Source: Flavobacteriales bacterium
Lineage (GTDB): Bacteria; Bacteroidota; Bacteroidia; Flavobacteriales_F; PHOS-HE28
NCBI GenBank assembly: GCA_016717305.1
Contig: JADKFY010000003.1
Location: 124,001-188,000, forward strand
DNA: 64,000 nucleotides
Direction: 5' to 3'
Shown one piece after another: positions 8,468 to 17,029 of this stretch (its first letter is position 1; every line of letters begins with the position of its first letter). Below the pieces are notes generated by a model, which had not been told where the DNA came from, made no database searches, and was given only the letters and a program-made list of their open reading frames with translations. A program made the position numbers and the translations under genes.

Positions 8468-8500
8468 AACGGCCATCGCGAAAGCGGTGGCCGTTCTTTG
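8468..8500 (+). terminator. Intrinsic terminator after ssrA
   Basis: AACGGCCATCGC (8468-8479) pairs with GCGGTGGCCGTT (8484-8495) around a GAAA tetraloop, one T-G wobble, followed by CTTTG. A 12-bp stem directly after tmRNA. Confidence 0.85.
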
Positions 8501-8638
8501 TTGTAAGAGCAGAGAATAGCGTTGTGCATTGATCATATTGATCTGCGTCCATCACTCCGGGCAACGACCCGGAGAGCCTTCCCCTTCCATCCAATTTGAC
8601 CACCCTTACGGCCCGAAACCTAAATTCGCCGCCCGAAC

Positions 8639-9856
8639 ATGCCAACAGCCTATAAGAAGATCGGCCTCATCCGCGAAGGCAAGCAGCCAGCGGACCGCCG
8701 TGTAGCACTAACTCCTTCGCAATGCAAAGAGGTAATGCAGCGCTTCCCCGATGTGGACCTGCTCGTCCAACGAAGTCCAGTTAGGGCTTACACCGATGCT
8801 GAGTACGAAGTGATGGAGATCCCCTTAGCGGACGACCTTTCGGATCGTGAACTCATCATCGGCATCAAGGAAGTGCCGTTGGATATGTTGATGAACGGGA
8901 AGGCCCATCAGTTCTTCAGCCACACGATCAAAGAACAACCGCACAACGCGGAATTGCTGAAGGCGGTATTGGACAAGAAAGTCCGGTTGATCGACCATGA
9001 ACTGCTTACGGATCCGAATGGTGACCGGGTGTTGGCCTTCGGTTATTGGGCCGGAGTGGTGGGTGCCTACAACGCATTCCGTGCCTGGCAATTGACCCAT
9101 GGTGGTCCAGCACTGAAGCCGGCCCATGAGTGCCATGATCTGGAAGAACTTGAGGAGCATTTGCACACTTACCCTTTGCCTAACGGATTGCGGATCGTAT
9201 TGACCGGTGGTGGCCGCGTTGGCAAAGGTGCAATGGGCATTTTGGAGCGCGCCGGTGTGGTGCGTGTGAAGCCCGATGCATTCTTGGGCAACACGTTCGA
9301 AGGTCCGGTGTATACCGTTCTTGGCAGTGCTGATCTCTATGAACGGGAAGATGGACAACCTTTCGACAAGGCCGCTTTCCATAAAGACCCGACTGGCCAC
9401 CGCAGTAAATTCTTGCCCTACGTAAAATTGGCCAAAATGTACTTGGCCTGTCACTATTGGGATGCGCGTGGCCCGAAGATCCTATCCGCCCAAGACCTGA
9501 AGGATCCGGCGTTGACCTTGGAGGTGATCGCGGACATCAGTTGCGACATCGGCGGACCGATCGACAGCACCTTACGTGCAACGAAGATCGCCGACCCGTT
9601 CTTTGGCTATGACCCTTCAACCGGCAAGGAAGTGCAAGCTGGCACCAAAGGAACCATAACCGTAATGACGGTGGATAACTTACCTGCTGAACTACCGAGG
9701 GACGCATCGGATGCCTTTGGTCGGGACCTGATCGAGCGGGTATTACCGAGCCTGATCAACGATGACAAGGAAGACATGATCGGCCGAGCTACGATCGCGG
9801 AGGACGGCAAGTTGAGCGAGCACTTCCAGTACTTGGCCGAATACGCGAAGGGGTAA
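8639..9856 (+). CDS. Saccharopine/alanine dehydrogenase-like NAD(P)-dependent oxidoreductase
   Basis: 405 residues with the AlaDh/PNT-type N-terminal domain (IGLIREGKQPADRRVALTPSQ), the substrate-region block HQFFSHTIKEQPHN and a Rossmann segment IVLTGGGRVGKGAMGILERAG (GxGxxGxG-like). The layout resembles lysine-forming saccharopine dehydrogenase more than bacterial alanine dehydrogenase, and this window holds a separate typical alanine dehydrogenase at 51595. The reaction is probably NAD(P)-dependent reductive amination or its reverse on a 2-oxo acid; the substrate cannot be read from sequence. It stands alone after the ssrA terminator. Confidence 0.78.
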   Translation: MPTAYKKIGLIREGKQPADRRVALTPSQCKEVMQRFPDVDLLVQRSPVRAYTDAEYEVMEIPLADDLSDRELIIGIKEVPLDMLMNGKAHQFFSHTIKEQPHNAELLKAVLDKKVRLIDHELLTDPNGDRVLAFGYWAGVVGAYNAFRAWQLTHGGPALKPAHECHDLEELEEHLHTYPLPNGLRIVLTGGGRVGKGAMGILERAGVVRVKPDAFLGNTFEGPVYTVLGSADLYEREDGQPFDKAAFHKDPTGHRSKFLPYVKLAKMYLACHYWDARGPKILSAQDLKDPALTLEVIADISCDIGGPIDSTLRATKIADPFFGYDPSTGKEVQAGTKGTITVMTVDNLPAELPRDASDAFGRDLIERVLPSLINDDKEDMIGRATIAEDGKLSEHFQYLAEYAKG

Positions 9857-9898
9857 CTGCGTTCTATGGACTAATTTGTCGGCCTGAAGACAGATCAC

Positions 9899-10633
9899 AT
9901 GAACCGTTCCTTGTTCGTCCGAATCCCTGCCCCAACCCTACTGATCACATTCTTGGCAACATCGCTTTTCAGCGGATGCAGTTGGATGACCGGCTGCGAA
10001 GAAGGCATGGGCCCGGTGGTGGAAAAGAACATCGTGTTGGATGCCTTTACAGGTATTTCGATCGATGGTAGTTTGGATGCGATCCTGCACACGGAGGGAA
10101 CTGCTGGTGTACGTATCGAAGGACAAGCGAACCTGATCGAGTTGATAACGACAGAAGTGGAGGAAGGCCTATTGGTCGTGGGATCCAAGAAGTGCTACAG
10201 CACAAGCGAGAAGCTCATTGTGCACGTTACACAGCCGTCCATGGCACTTATGCGGGTAAAGGGATCGGGCAGCGTTAGCTGTGAAGGGACCTTGCATGCT
10301 TCGGACCTTTCGCTGGAGGTGGAAGGTAGTGGGGATATCAAGTTGGACATTGCAACCGTGGGTTTGAACACGTTGGTTGAAGGGAGTGGGGATATTACGG
10401 TGACGGGTGAATGTTCCACGTTGAAGGCGACCGTGACAGGTTCGGGCAATGTGGACGCATACGAGCTTCGCGCTTCGGATGCCGAAGCTGAGGTGACCGG
10501 TTCGGGCGACATCCATGTCAACGTGTTGAACAACTTGAACGCAGAGGTGACAGGTAGTGGCGATATCAAATTCAGAGGTGACCCCATTGTGACCAAAGAG
10601 ATAACCGGCTCCGGGGCCGTTACGAAGCAATGA
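9899..10633 (+). CDS. DUF2807 (GIN domain) lipoprotein with SGSGDI repeats
   Basis: 244 residues. A signal sequence ends in a lipobox-like LFSGC (Cys about 27), so it is probably a lipoprotein. The body is a right-handed beta-repeat of the putative auto-transporter adhesin head type: units ending GSGDI/GSGNV recur about every 20 residues (KGSGSV, EGSGDI, EGSGDI, TGSGNV, TGSGDI, TGSGDI, TGSGAV). This family is common in Bacteroidota; its function is unknown, with adhesion or surface roles proposed. The next lipoprotein gene begins by ATGA overlap. Confidence 0.85.
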   Translation: MNRSLFVRIPAPTLLITFLATSLFSGCSWMTGCEEGMGPVVEKNIVLDAFTGISIDGSLDAILHTEGTAGVRIEGQANLIELITTEVEEGLLVVGSKKCYSTSEKLIVHVTQPSMALMRVKGSGSVSCEGTLHASDLSLEVEGSGDIKLDIATVGLNTLVEGSGDITVTGECSTLKATVTGSGNVDAYELRASDAEAEVTGSGDIHVNVLNNLNAEVTGSGDIKFRGDPIVTKEITGSGAVTKQ

Positions 10634-11358
10634 GCAAGTCCATCGTGTTCACTCTTTCGTGTGCGCTCGCTCTTGCCGCATGCGGAGGACCGGCAGTCGA
10701 ACAAAAGACCGAACTGTCGCATACAGTGCTCCAAACTGCGGATGGAATGCCATTGGAACTTCCCATTGTGGATCCCAACGTGAAGCACGACACCCTGCTC
10801 GTGCAGGTAGCATTTGCCGTTGGTGATGGAACCTATTTAATGGTGGCCTCCAACGTTACGGAAAGCTTCGAAGGGTTGCGACTGTACCACTACCGTGCAC
10901 TTCCGGACAGTTCCGCGGAGACCATTGCGGTATCCGCACCGGGCTACGACAGTTGGACCATGTTACCCACCGTTTTCGGCCAAGCAGGCACGTTGGAGGG
11001 CTCCTGGGTATTGGCCAATTTCGGTGAACGCGGTTCTTGGGGACAAAAGATCATGCGGTACGATGGAACATTCCGCGATCACGGCTTCATGGACATCGCG
11101 CACCCGGAACGTGTGAACGAACCGGATACCGCATACATCCGGTTGACCAGCATTGCACCGCATATCCGCATTGCCCTTCATAACGACACCACGAGCTTCA
11201 CCCTTGCGTGCGATAGTGTTTACATGTACGACGACCTCGATGGCCATAACGACATCATTGTCCCGGCCAATACAGTACACTACACCTATCATCCAGCAAC
11301 GGGTTTGGTGTTATGGGTGAATGGGATCGCGCGCATCGCTCCTGCCCCACCGGCATAG
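10630..11358 (+). CDS. Uncharacterised lipoprotein
   Basis: 242 residues starting with a lipoprotein signal (FTLSCALALAACGG; lipobox LAAC). The mature part is acidic to neutral with no motif I recognise; its spacing of short beta-like segments suggests a small beta-rich domain. It overlaps the DUF2807 gene by ATGA, so the two are probably made together at the outer membrane. No function assigned. Confidence 0.7.
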   Translation: MSKSIVFTLSCALALAACGGPAVEQKTELSHTVLQTADGMPLELPIVDPNVKHDTLLVQVAFAVGDGTYLMVASNVTESFEGLRLYHYRALPDSSAETIAVSAPGYDSWTMLPTVFGQAGTLEGSWVLANFGERGSWGQKIMRYDGTFRDHGFMDIAHPERVNEPDTAYIRLTSIAPHIRIALHNDTTSFTLACDSVYMYDDLDGHNDIIVPANTVHYTYHPATGLVLWVNGIARIAPAPPA

Positions 11359-11404
11359 CTTCGTACACAAGGGATGTGGCAACCTGTTCCTGAAAAAGAA
11401 CACC

Positions 11405-12379
11405 ATGGCATTCAACATTTTTGATCGGAACAAACTCGCTGGAGCATTGGTCTTGATCGGCCTTTTGGTTTCGTTCAACTCATTCAGCCAAAAAAAGGCG
11501 AAAGACCGCCCATTGGTGCCAGACCCCGGCAGCGCATGCGACACGAGCAGTTGGAAACTGGTGTTCCACGATGAGTTCGACGGCACCGTGTTGGACCGCA
11601 GCAAGTGGGTGACCTACTACCCATTCAGCAGCGATGGTTCCGACAATTGTGAAGCGTGCCGGTACATGGGCGGTACCAACTCGGTGTATATGGACGAGCA
11701 GGTGCGTATTGGCAATGGCCTGTTGGAACTGGGCGTTGAGACGAAGCCGGTGGAATGGTTCACCAAGAAGGTGGACTTCGCGGCAAGCACGATCCGTTCC
11801 ATCGGCACGGCGGAATTCAACTTCGGTAAGTTCGAGATCCGTTGCCAGTTACCCGAAGGAAAAGGACTTTGGCCGGCGTTCTGGATGTTCGGAGGACAAA
11901 CGGAGATCGACGTCTTCGAGGTCTGTGGCGAAAAGCCGAAATGGATCAAGGGGTCCTTGCATCGTTGGAGCGATCCACGATACAGCAACACCGGCAAATA
12001 CAAAGGGGAGAACCATAGTGAGGACTTCCATGTCTTTGCCGTGGAATGGGATCGTGACGAATTACGTTGGTACGTGGATGGCGAGCAGATCCATAGTCGC
12101 GGTCGCTTTACAGATAAACACGGCACGCCATTATCGGCCTGTGATCGCGCACCGGGTGAGCAACGTTTGGCGCCCTATTTCCCGCGAGCAGAGGACAAGG
12201 TGAACGTGATCGCTGGGAATGGTGTTAGCGAGCCCAAGGGCTATTGCAAAGGCCCATCAGGGCCAACGGTCTGGGCGGGGAACACCGCTTTGGTGGTGGA
12301 TTGGATCCGGGTCTACCAACGCGAACCACAACAGGACCTTTTCGACACCTGTGCACCGTTCCCCGCGAATTGTCCGTAG
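11405..12379 (+). CDS. Glycoside hydrolase family 16 (endo-beta-glucanase-like), probably truncated by a frameshift
   Basis: 324 residues as read. A signal peptide (ALVLIGLLVSFNSFSQ) precedes a GH16 domain: WKLVFHDEFDGTVLDRSKW at the start, FGKFEIRCQLPEGKGLWPAF, and the catalytic signature TEIDVFE with Glu167, Asp169 and Glu172. GH16 enzymes cleave beta-1,3 or beta-1,3/1,4 glucans or galactans outside the cell; the substrate is not visible. The reading frame stops at 12379 right where another frame continues as an Ig/PKD-like domain (12397-12621), so the real protein is probably longer. Confidence 0.87.
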   Translation: MAFNIFDRNKLAGALVLIGLLVSFNSFSQKKAKDRPLVPDPGSACDTSSWKLVFHDEFDGTVLDRSKWVTYYPFSSDGSDNCEACRYMGGTNSVYMDEQVRIGNGLLELGVETKPVEWFTKKVDFAASTIRSIGTAEFNFGKFEIRCQLPEGKGLWPAFWMFGGQTEIDVFEVCGEKPKWIKGSLHRWSDPRYSNTGKYKGENHSEDFHVFAVEWDRDELRWYVDGEQIHSRGRFTDKHGTPLSACDRAPGEQRLAPYFPRAEDKVNVIAGNGVSEPKGYCKGPSGPTVWAGNTALVVDWIRVYQREPQQDLFDTCAPFPANCP

Positions 12380-12396
12380 TTGGCGGATCGCGAAAA

Positions 12397-12621
12397 ATGG
12401 AGGCACTGGAGGAAAGAACCATCGAAGTTCAAGGACCGCATGGCAGTCTGTATTGGGAAGTAGGCAGCGGCTTACGCATCACGGGCCGTAGCGAACACAA
12501 AATCACAGTAAAGGCAAGTGGTACAAAGGGTCCAACATGGATCAGGGCCACCTCAAAAGATGATCCATGTCCCCGTGGTCCGATCAACTTGGAAACCGAG
12601 ATAAGGCTTACTGCACGATAG
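12397..12621 (+). CDS. Ig/PKD-like domain, probably the displaced C-terminus of the GH16 protein
   Basis: About 74 residues from ATG 12397, but the frame is open further upstream (reads ELSVVGGSRK just before). The segment LYWEVGSGLRITG, ITVKASGTKGPTWIRAT and DPCPRG has the spacing of the Ig-like/PKD-like domains often found at the C-terminus of secreted Bacteroidota enzymes. It lies in the -1 frame relative to GH16 with no independent start signal that convinces. Most likely a single indel near 12360-12380 separates it from GH16; a separate small protein is the alternative. It overlaps the convergent lipoprotein gene by 14 bp. Confidence 0.5.
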   Translation: MEALEERTIEVQGPHGSLYWEVGSGLRITGRSEHKITVKASGTKGPTWIRATSKDDPCPRGPINLETEIRLTAR

Positions 12622-13537
12622 GGATCAGACCTCGGACCCCCATGTCGATCACCACATCGCCAGCAAGGGGTTCGAAGATCCCATCACCGTTGTCGATCCA
12701 TTCGAAACTTTGGTTGGTGGACAACGACACCACGATCTCCAGATCCTCGGTTTCATTTCCCGTGATCACCAATGGTGTGGCAAAACCTCCGGTGACCAAG
12801 CAAGAACCGGCAGGGATCGGTGAAGAAAGGAAGATCGGGTTCGGCACGGTGGTAACGCCCGGTGCTTGACCGACCGTTGGAGCTGGAGTCGGAATAGGAG
12901 CAGGCAACGGGTCCACTTCAAATGCCCAGAAACCTTGAAGCTTATCGTCATTCACGGTTACACTTTGTTGGCCCACGTTGAATGTACCGATGTACGTATT
13001 GAAACCAATGAATGAGGCCAATGTTCCGGTAAGGTCCATTATACTACCACCGACCGAAGTTGCATCATAACGGAAGTCAATGTCATAGTTTTGATAAGCG
13101 AGTGAAACGCGGAGGTACTCGTAAGTTCCAGCAGAAAGTTGCGAAAGCGGGATGTTCAGGAAAGTTCCGTTCTGTCCAACATTCACGCTTTGGTTGAAGT
13201 CGATCGCATTGGCACCACCGGCCGTGGTCTCGGCCGCGTGATACACCACATCACCTTGGCCCGGAAAAGTCCATGCATTTGGAGCGAACTCCACGTAATG
13301 GCTGCTCATGGTATTGAAACGCGGATTTTGTGCAGCGTGACCTGCCGGCAATATTGGCTCAGGTTGGCCTTGCCCATTCAATCTCACCTGAGTGCTATCG
13401 AACCGGAATTTCAAGATCAAGCGTGGGCCATTGTCCACTTCCGGCGTCGACGGTGGCGCAGGGTCTGGATCATCCTTTTTACAGGAAGCCAAGAAGGTCA
13501 AGGACAGTGCAAGGGTGGTGAAGAGGATGGCTCGCAT
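12608..13537 (-). CDS. Uncharacterised lipoprotein
   Basis: 309 residues from ATG 13537. Signal sequence ends LTFLASCKKDD: lipobox LASC and a following acidic stretch typical of surface-exposed Bacteroidota lipoproteins. The body is Gly/Asn/Thr-rich and beta-like, with a Pro-Thr-rich linker (PAPIPTPAPT) near residue 220 and a small C-terminal domain. No catalytic motif recognised. Two upstream in-frame starts exist, but they add a stretch before the signal peptide that does not fit. It is convergent with the GH16 locus and divergent from the MarR gene. Confidence 0.72.
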   Translation of the reverse strand: MRAILFTTLALSLTFLASCKKDDPDPAPPSTPEVDNGPRLILKFRFDSTQVRLNGQGQPEPILPAGHAAQNPRFNTMSSHYVEFAPNAWTFPGQGDVVYHAAETTAGGANAIDFNQSVNVGQNGTFLNIPLSQLSAGTYEYLRVSLAYQNYDIDFRYDATSVGGSIMDLTGTLASFIGFNTYIGTFNVGQQSVTVNDDKLQGFWAFEVDPLPAPIPTPAPTVGQAPGVTTVPNPIFLSSPIPAGSCLVTGGFATPLVITGNETEDLEIVVSLSTNQSFEWIDNGDGIFEPLAGDVVIDMGVRGLIPIVQ

Positions 13538-13643
13538 GGTTTGTAGGTCTATCATCTTAACGGACAGGACCTGCCCAAAAGTACACGGATGCATTCGGTC
13601 CGGACAATTCTGCTTTTAGTATGCACGCATAACTTTTCGCTAT

Positions 13644-13651
13644 TACCTTCG
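13644..13651 (+). promoter_or_regulatory. Putative -7 box and nearby dyad upstream of the MarR gene
   Basis: TACCTTCG at 13644-13651 is one mismatch from TAnnTTTG and lies 10 bp before the MarR ATG. Just upstream TATGC-AC-GCATA (13620-13631) is a short dyad that could be an operator for the MarR protein itself. Both are inference from pattern. Confidence 0.35.
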
Positions 13652-13661
13652 TCTCCTGTCC

Positions 13662-14099
13662 ATGCGCCCAGAAGAGACCATCGACTTCCCGATCCGCAAA
13701 GTGTGGAGCCGCATTTCACGGCTTTACAACAGCGAAGCCAACAAGTATGGCGGCACCATGGCCATTGGGCAGATCCTCCTCAGCGTGGACCCTGACGGGA
13801 CACCCAGCACCAAACTCGGACCGAAGATGGGCATGGAGAGCAGGAGTTTGGTGCGCACGCTGCAGACTATGGAAGACGATGGTCTCATCAAGCGGGTCCC
13901 CTGCACGGACGACAAACGGGTAGTGCATATTCACCTCACCGCAAAAGGCAAACAAATGCGCGACGTGAGCCGCCACACGGTGATCAAATTCAACGAGGCG
14001 GTGCAGAGCCGCTTCACGCCTACACAACTGAACAACTTCCGCACTGTGATGGCGGAACTGGATAGGATACTCGAACAGGAACAACTCTTCGGAAATTGA
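13662..14099 (+). CDS. MarR-family transcriptional regulator
   Basis: 145 residues with the winged-helix pattern of MarR: a helical N-terminus, the recognition-helix region LGPKMGMESRSLVRTLQTME, then the wing GLIKRVPCTDDKRVVHIHLTAKG. MarR proteins usually repress nearby genes and are released by small ligands. It lies directly upstream of the beta-oxidation genes in the same direction, so control of fatty-acid degradation by an acyl-CoA or fatty acid is a sensible guess (inference). The gap to the next gene holds the RepB inverted pair. Confidence 0.87.
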   Translation: MRPEETIDFPIRKVWSRISRLYNSEANKYGGTMAIGQILLSVDPDGTPSTKLGPKMGMESRSLVRTLQTMEDDGLIKRVPCTDDKRVVHIHLTAKGKQMRDVSRHTVIKFNEAVQSRFTPTQLNNFRTVMAELDRILEQEQLFGN

Positions 14100-14135
14100 A
14101 CCGCGACGACGCAACGACGCGACGATACGCAACGC
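14099..14135 (+). repeat. RepB copy 1 (CGACG-rich element)
   Basis: AACCGCGACGACGCAACGAC continues as CGCGACGATACGCAACGC. A reverse-complement copy lies at 14201 and a third copy at 23318. It starts at the MarR stop codon. Confidence 0.75.
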
Positions 14136-14200
14136 AGAACAAGAACCAAGGAGAGGATGAACGCAAAAAGAAACAACCTCGATCAATACGTCGCGAACCC

Positions 14201-14228
14201 GTTGCGTCGTCGCGCCGTCGCGGTTAAC
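14201..14228 (-). repeat. RepB copy 2 (inverted)
   Basis: GTTGCGTCGTCGCG followed by CCGTCGCGGTTAAC is the reverse complement of RepB copy 1 and ends 11 bp before the start of the hydroxyacyl-CoA dehydrogenase gene. With copy 1 it could form a long hairpin in the leader of that gene. Confidence 0.75.
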
Positions 14229-14239
14229 AACACTGAACA

Positions 14240-16599
14240 ATGACCAATCGTAACATCAAGAAAGTAGCCGTCCTCGGAAGCGGCGTTATGGGATCACGCA
14301 TCGCCTGCCACTTCGCGAACGTGGGGTGCGAGGTGTTGCTGCTGGACATCGTCCCGAAGGAGGGCACGGACCGCAACAAGATCGTCAACGATGCCTTGAG
14401 CTTCGCGCTGAAGAGCAACCCCTCGCCCATCTACGACAAAGCCTTCGCGAGCCGGATCAGCACCGGCAACTTCGACGACGACCTCGCCAAGATCAAGGAC
14501 TGCGACTGGATCATCGAAGTGGTGATCGAGCGCTTGGACATCAAGCAGCAGGTGCTGGCGAACGTGGAGAAGTACCGCACCCCCGGCACGCTGATCACCA
14601 CGAACACCAGCGGCATTCCGATCAACGCGATCGCCGAAGGACGCAGCGCCGATTTCCGCAAGCATTTCTGCGGCACGCACTTCTTCAACCCGCCGCGCTA
14701 CCTGCAATTGCTGGAGATCATCCCCGGTCCGGACACGGATCCATCGGTGCTGAGCTTCCTGGAGGACTACGGCCAGCGCGTGCTCGGCAAGGTCACCGTG
14801 CTGTGCAAGGACACGCCCGCCTTCATCGCGAACCGCATCGGCGTGTTCGGCATCATGGGCCTGTTCCACTTGGTGGAAGAAATGGGCCTAACGGTGGAAG
14901 AGGTCGATCGCTTGACCGGTCCGGTGCTGGGCCGTCCGAAGAGCGCCACGTTCCGCACCGCCGACGTCGTTGGCTTGGACACGTTGGTGAAAGTCGCGCA
15001 AGGCGTGAAGGACAACTGCCCGAACGACGAGCAGAACGCGCTCTTCACCATCCCGGGCTACTTGCAAAAGATGGTCGAGAAGAACATGCTCGGCAGCAAG
15101 ACCGGCAAGGGCTTCTTCTTCAAGGACCGCGCGAACAAGGGCGAGATCATGGCGCTGGACCTGAAGACGCTGGAATACCGTCCGCAGGTGAAGCCCAAGT
15201 TCGCCACCATGGACGCGGCGAAGAAGGAGGACGACCTGGTGAAGCGGATGTCGATCCTCTACGACGGCAGCGACAAGGCCGGCGAGTTCTACCGCAAGAG
15301 CTTCCACGGATTGTTCGCGTACGTGAGCCATCGCATCCCTGAGATCACGGATGCCTTGTACAAGATCGATGATGCGTTACGCGCCGGCTTCGGTTGGGAG
15401 CTGGGACCCTTCGAGACCTGGGATGCAGTCGGCTTGAAGACGGCATTGGACGCCATGCAGAAGGCGGGCATCGCGGTGTCGCCTTGGGTGGCCGAAATGC
15501 TCGCTGCGGGCACACCACCTTCTACAAACGGAAGGCGGCAAGCGGCTCTACTACGATGCCGCGAGCAAGAGCTACAAGCCTGATCCGCGCGCGGAAGGTG
15601 TGCATCGTGCTTCTTGACCTGCCGGAGAGCAGCATCGTGTGGAAGAACAGCCAGGCCGTGGTGCGCGACATCGGCGATGGCATCCTGTGCGTGAGCTGGA
15701 GCACCAAGATGAACACCATCGGCGCGGAAGTGATCCAGGGCCTCAACAAGGCCATCGACCTCGCGGAAGGCGGCTACAAGGGCCTCGTGGTCTACAACGA
15801 CGGTGCCAACTTCAGCGCGGGTGCCAACGTGGGCATGATCTTCATGATGGCCGTGGAGCAGGAGTACGACGACCTGGACATGGCCATCCGCACTTTCCAG
15901 AACACCATGATGCGCATGCGGCATTCGTCCATCCCCGTGGTGGCCGCGCCGCACCAACTGTGTTTGGGTGGTGGCACCGAGCTCAGCATGCATTGCGACA
16001 AAGTGGTGGCGCACGCCGAGACTTACATGGGCCTCGTGGAATTCGGTGTGGGCGTGATCCCCGGCGGTGGTGGCAGCAAGGAGTTCGCGCTGCGCCTCAG
16101 CGACGAACTGCATGAAGGCGACATGCGCATCAACCGCTTCCGCGATCGCTTCCTCACCATCGGTCAGGCCAAGGTGGCCACCAGCGGGCACGAAGCATTC
16201 GGGCTCGGCTACCTGCGCGAAGGCCAGGACGAAGTGATCGTGAGCCGCCAGCACCAGCTCGCCTACGCCAAGGCCTGCGCGCTGGACATGGCCAACAAAG
16301 GCTACACCCAGCCGCCGATGCGCAAGAACATCAAGGTCCTCGGCAAGGAAGCGCTGGGCATCGTGTACGTGGGCGCCAACAGCATGGAAAGCGGCAACTA
16401 CATCAGCGCGCACGACACGCTGATCTCGCAGAAGTTGGGCTTCGTATTGGCCGGCGGGGATCTGAGCGAGATCACGGAGGTTTCGGAGCAGTATCTGCTG
16501 GATCTGGAGCGGAAGGCGTTCCTCGAACTGTGCATGCAGCGGAAGACCTTGGAGCGGTTGCAGTCGATCATTACAACTGGGAAAGTGTTGCGCAACTAG
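14240..16599 (+). CDS. 3-hydroxyacyl-CoA dehydrogenase / enoyl-CoA hydratase fusion, frameshifted near 15510-15605
   Basis: Bifunctional beta-oxidation enzyme of ~785 residues in reconstruction. N-terminal NAD-binding fold: VAVLGSGVMGSRIACHFANVG; then 3HCDH C-terminal domains (TSGIPINAIAEGRS, CGTHFFNPPRYLQLLEIIPG, KDTPAFIANRIGVFG). The C-terminal third is a crotonase domain: GANFSAGANVGMIF and a Gly-rich PGGGGSKEFAL. The reading frame changes three times in ~100 bp: after CTCGCTGCGGGC (~15512), in AAGGCGGC (~15535) and before ATCGTGCTT (15604). Each side reads as conserved protein, so I treat it as one gene with indels. It oxidises and hydrates acyl-CoA intermediates together with the thiolase and dehydrogenase downstream. 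Confidence 0.88.
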
Positions 16600-16604
16600 T
16601 TCGG

Positions 16605-16802
16605 ATGTTTACCACGTTCCATATCAACCGATCCATCATCACGCCGCTTACAGTGGCCTGTATCAGTTCGGCATTTTCGCAGGAGACCAAGACATTCGAC
16701 CGGATTTTCGGTGGCGGTCCGAATTACAATGGCATGGCGCTCGTGATTGATGAGAATTATACATTCAAGCAGACACCACCACGTGTTCAATCCAACGTAT
16801 AA
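16605..16802 (+). CDS. Hypothetical secreted protein, N-terminal piece
   Basis: 65 residues from ATG 16605 with a signal-like start (SIITPLTVACISSAFSQ). After it, IFGGGPNYNGMALVIDENY is plausible coding sequence, but the frame stops at 16802 while the neighbouring frame carries on toward 17029. Probably the first part of one small gene broken by one or two indels. No family recognised. Confidence 0.4.
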   Translation: MFTTFHINRSIITPLTVACISSAFSQETKTFDRIFGGGPNYNGMALVIDENYTFKQTPPRVQSNV

Positions 16803-16819
16803 ACCAAAAAGGTAAAGCG

Positions 16820-17029
16820 GTGTGGACCACGGACCTGCGCGTACGGATGCAGCCTTATTTACTTGGGCAAGCTATCCGTTGGCGAGGATCAAAGGCGGTG
16901 ATGTGGTCATCCAGTTTTGAAGACAAGCGGATCTGCGGCATCCGAAAGAACAACGGAAGGTTGTTGCTTCTAACAGAAGTTGAAATTGAGCGTGCTAGAA
17001 AACGCCAAGAGTCCAGGATGAAGAAATGA
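16820..17029 (+). CDS. Hypothetical protein, probable C-terminal piece of the preceding gene
   Basis: 69 residues from a GTG at 16820; the same frame is open a little upstream (reads NQKGKAVWTTDL). Basic C-terminus (ERARKRQESRMKK). Likely the continuation of 16605-16802 in another frame. Its TGA overlaps ATG 17026 of the next gene (ATGA). Confidence 0.35.
   Translation: MWTTDLRVRMQPYLLGQAIRWRGSKAVMWSSSFEDKRICGIRKNNGRLLLLTEVEIERARKRQESRMKK

Noticed and set aside
8394..8645. 83-codon minus-strand ORF over the tmRNA 3' end and terminator
   Set aside because: Overlaps a structural RNA and its terminator; no coding character.
14326..15342. 338-codon plus-strand ORF in another frame of the hydroxyacyl-CoA dehydrogenase gene
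   Set aside because: Arg/Gly/His-rich shadow caused by G/C-ending codons of the true frame.
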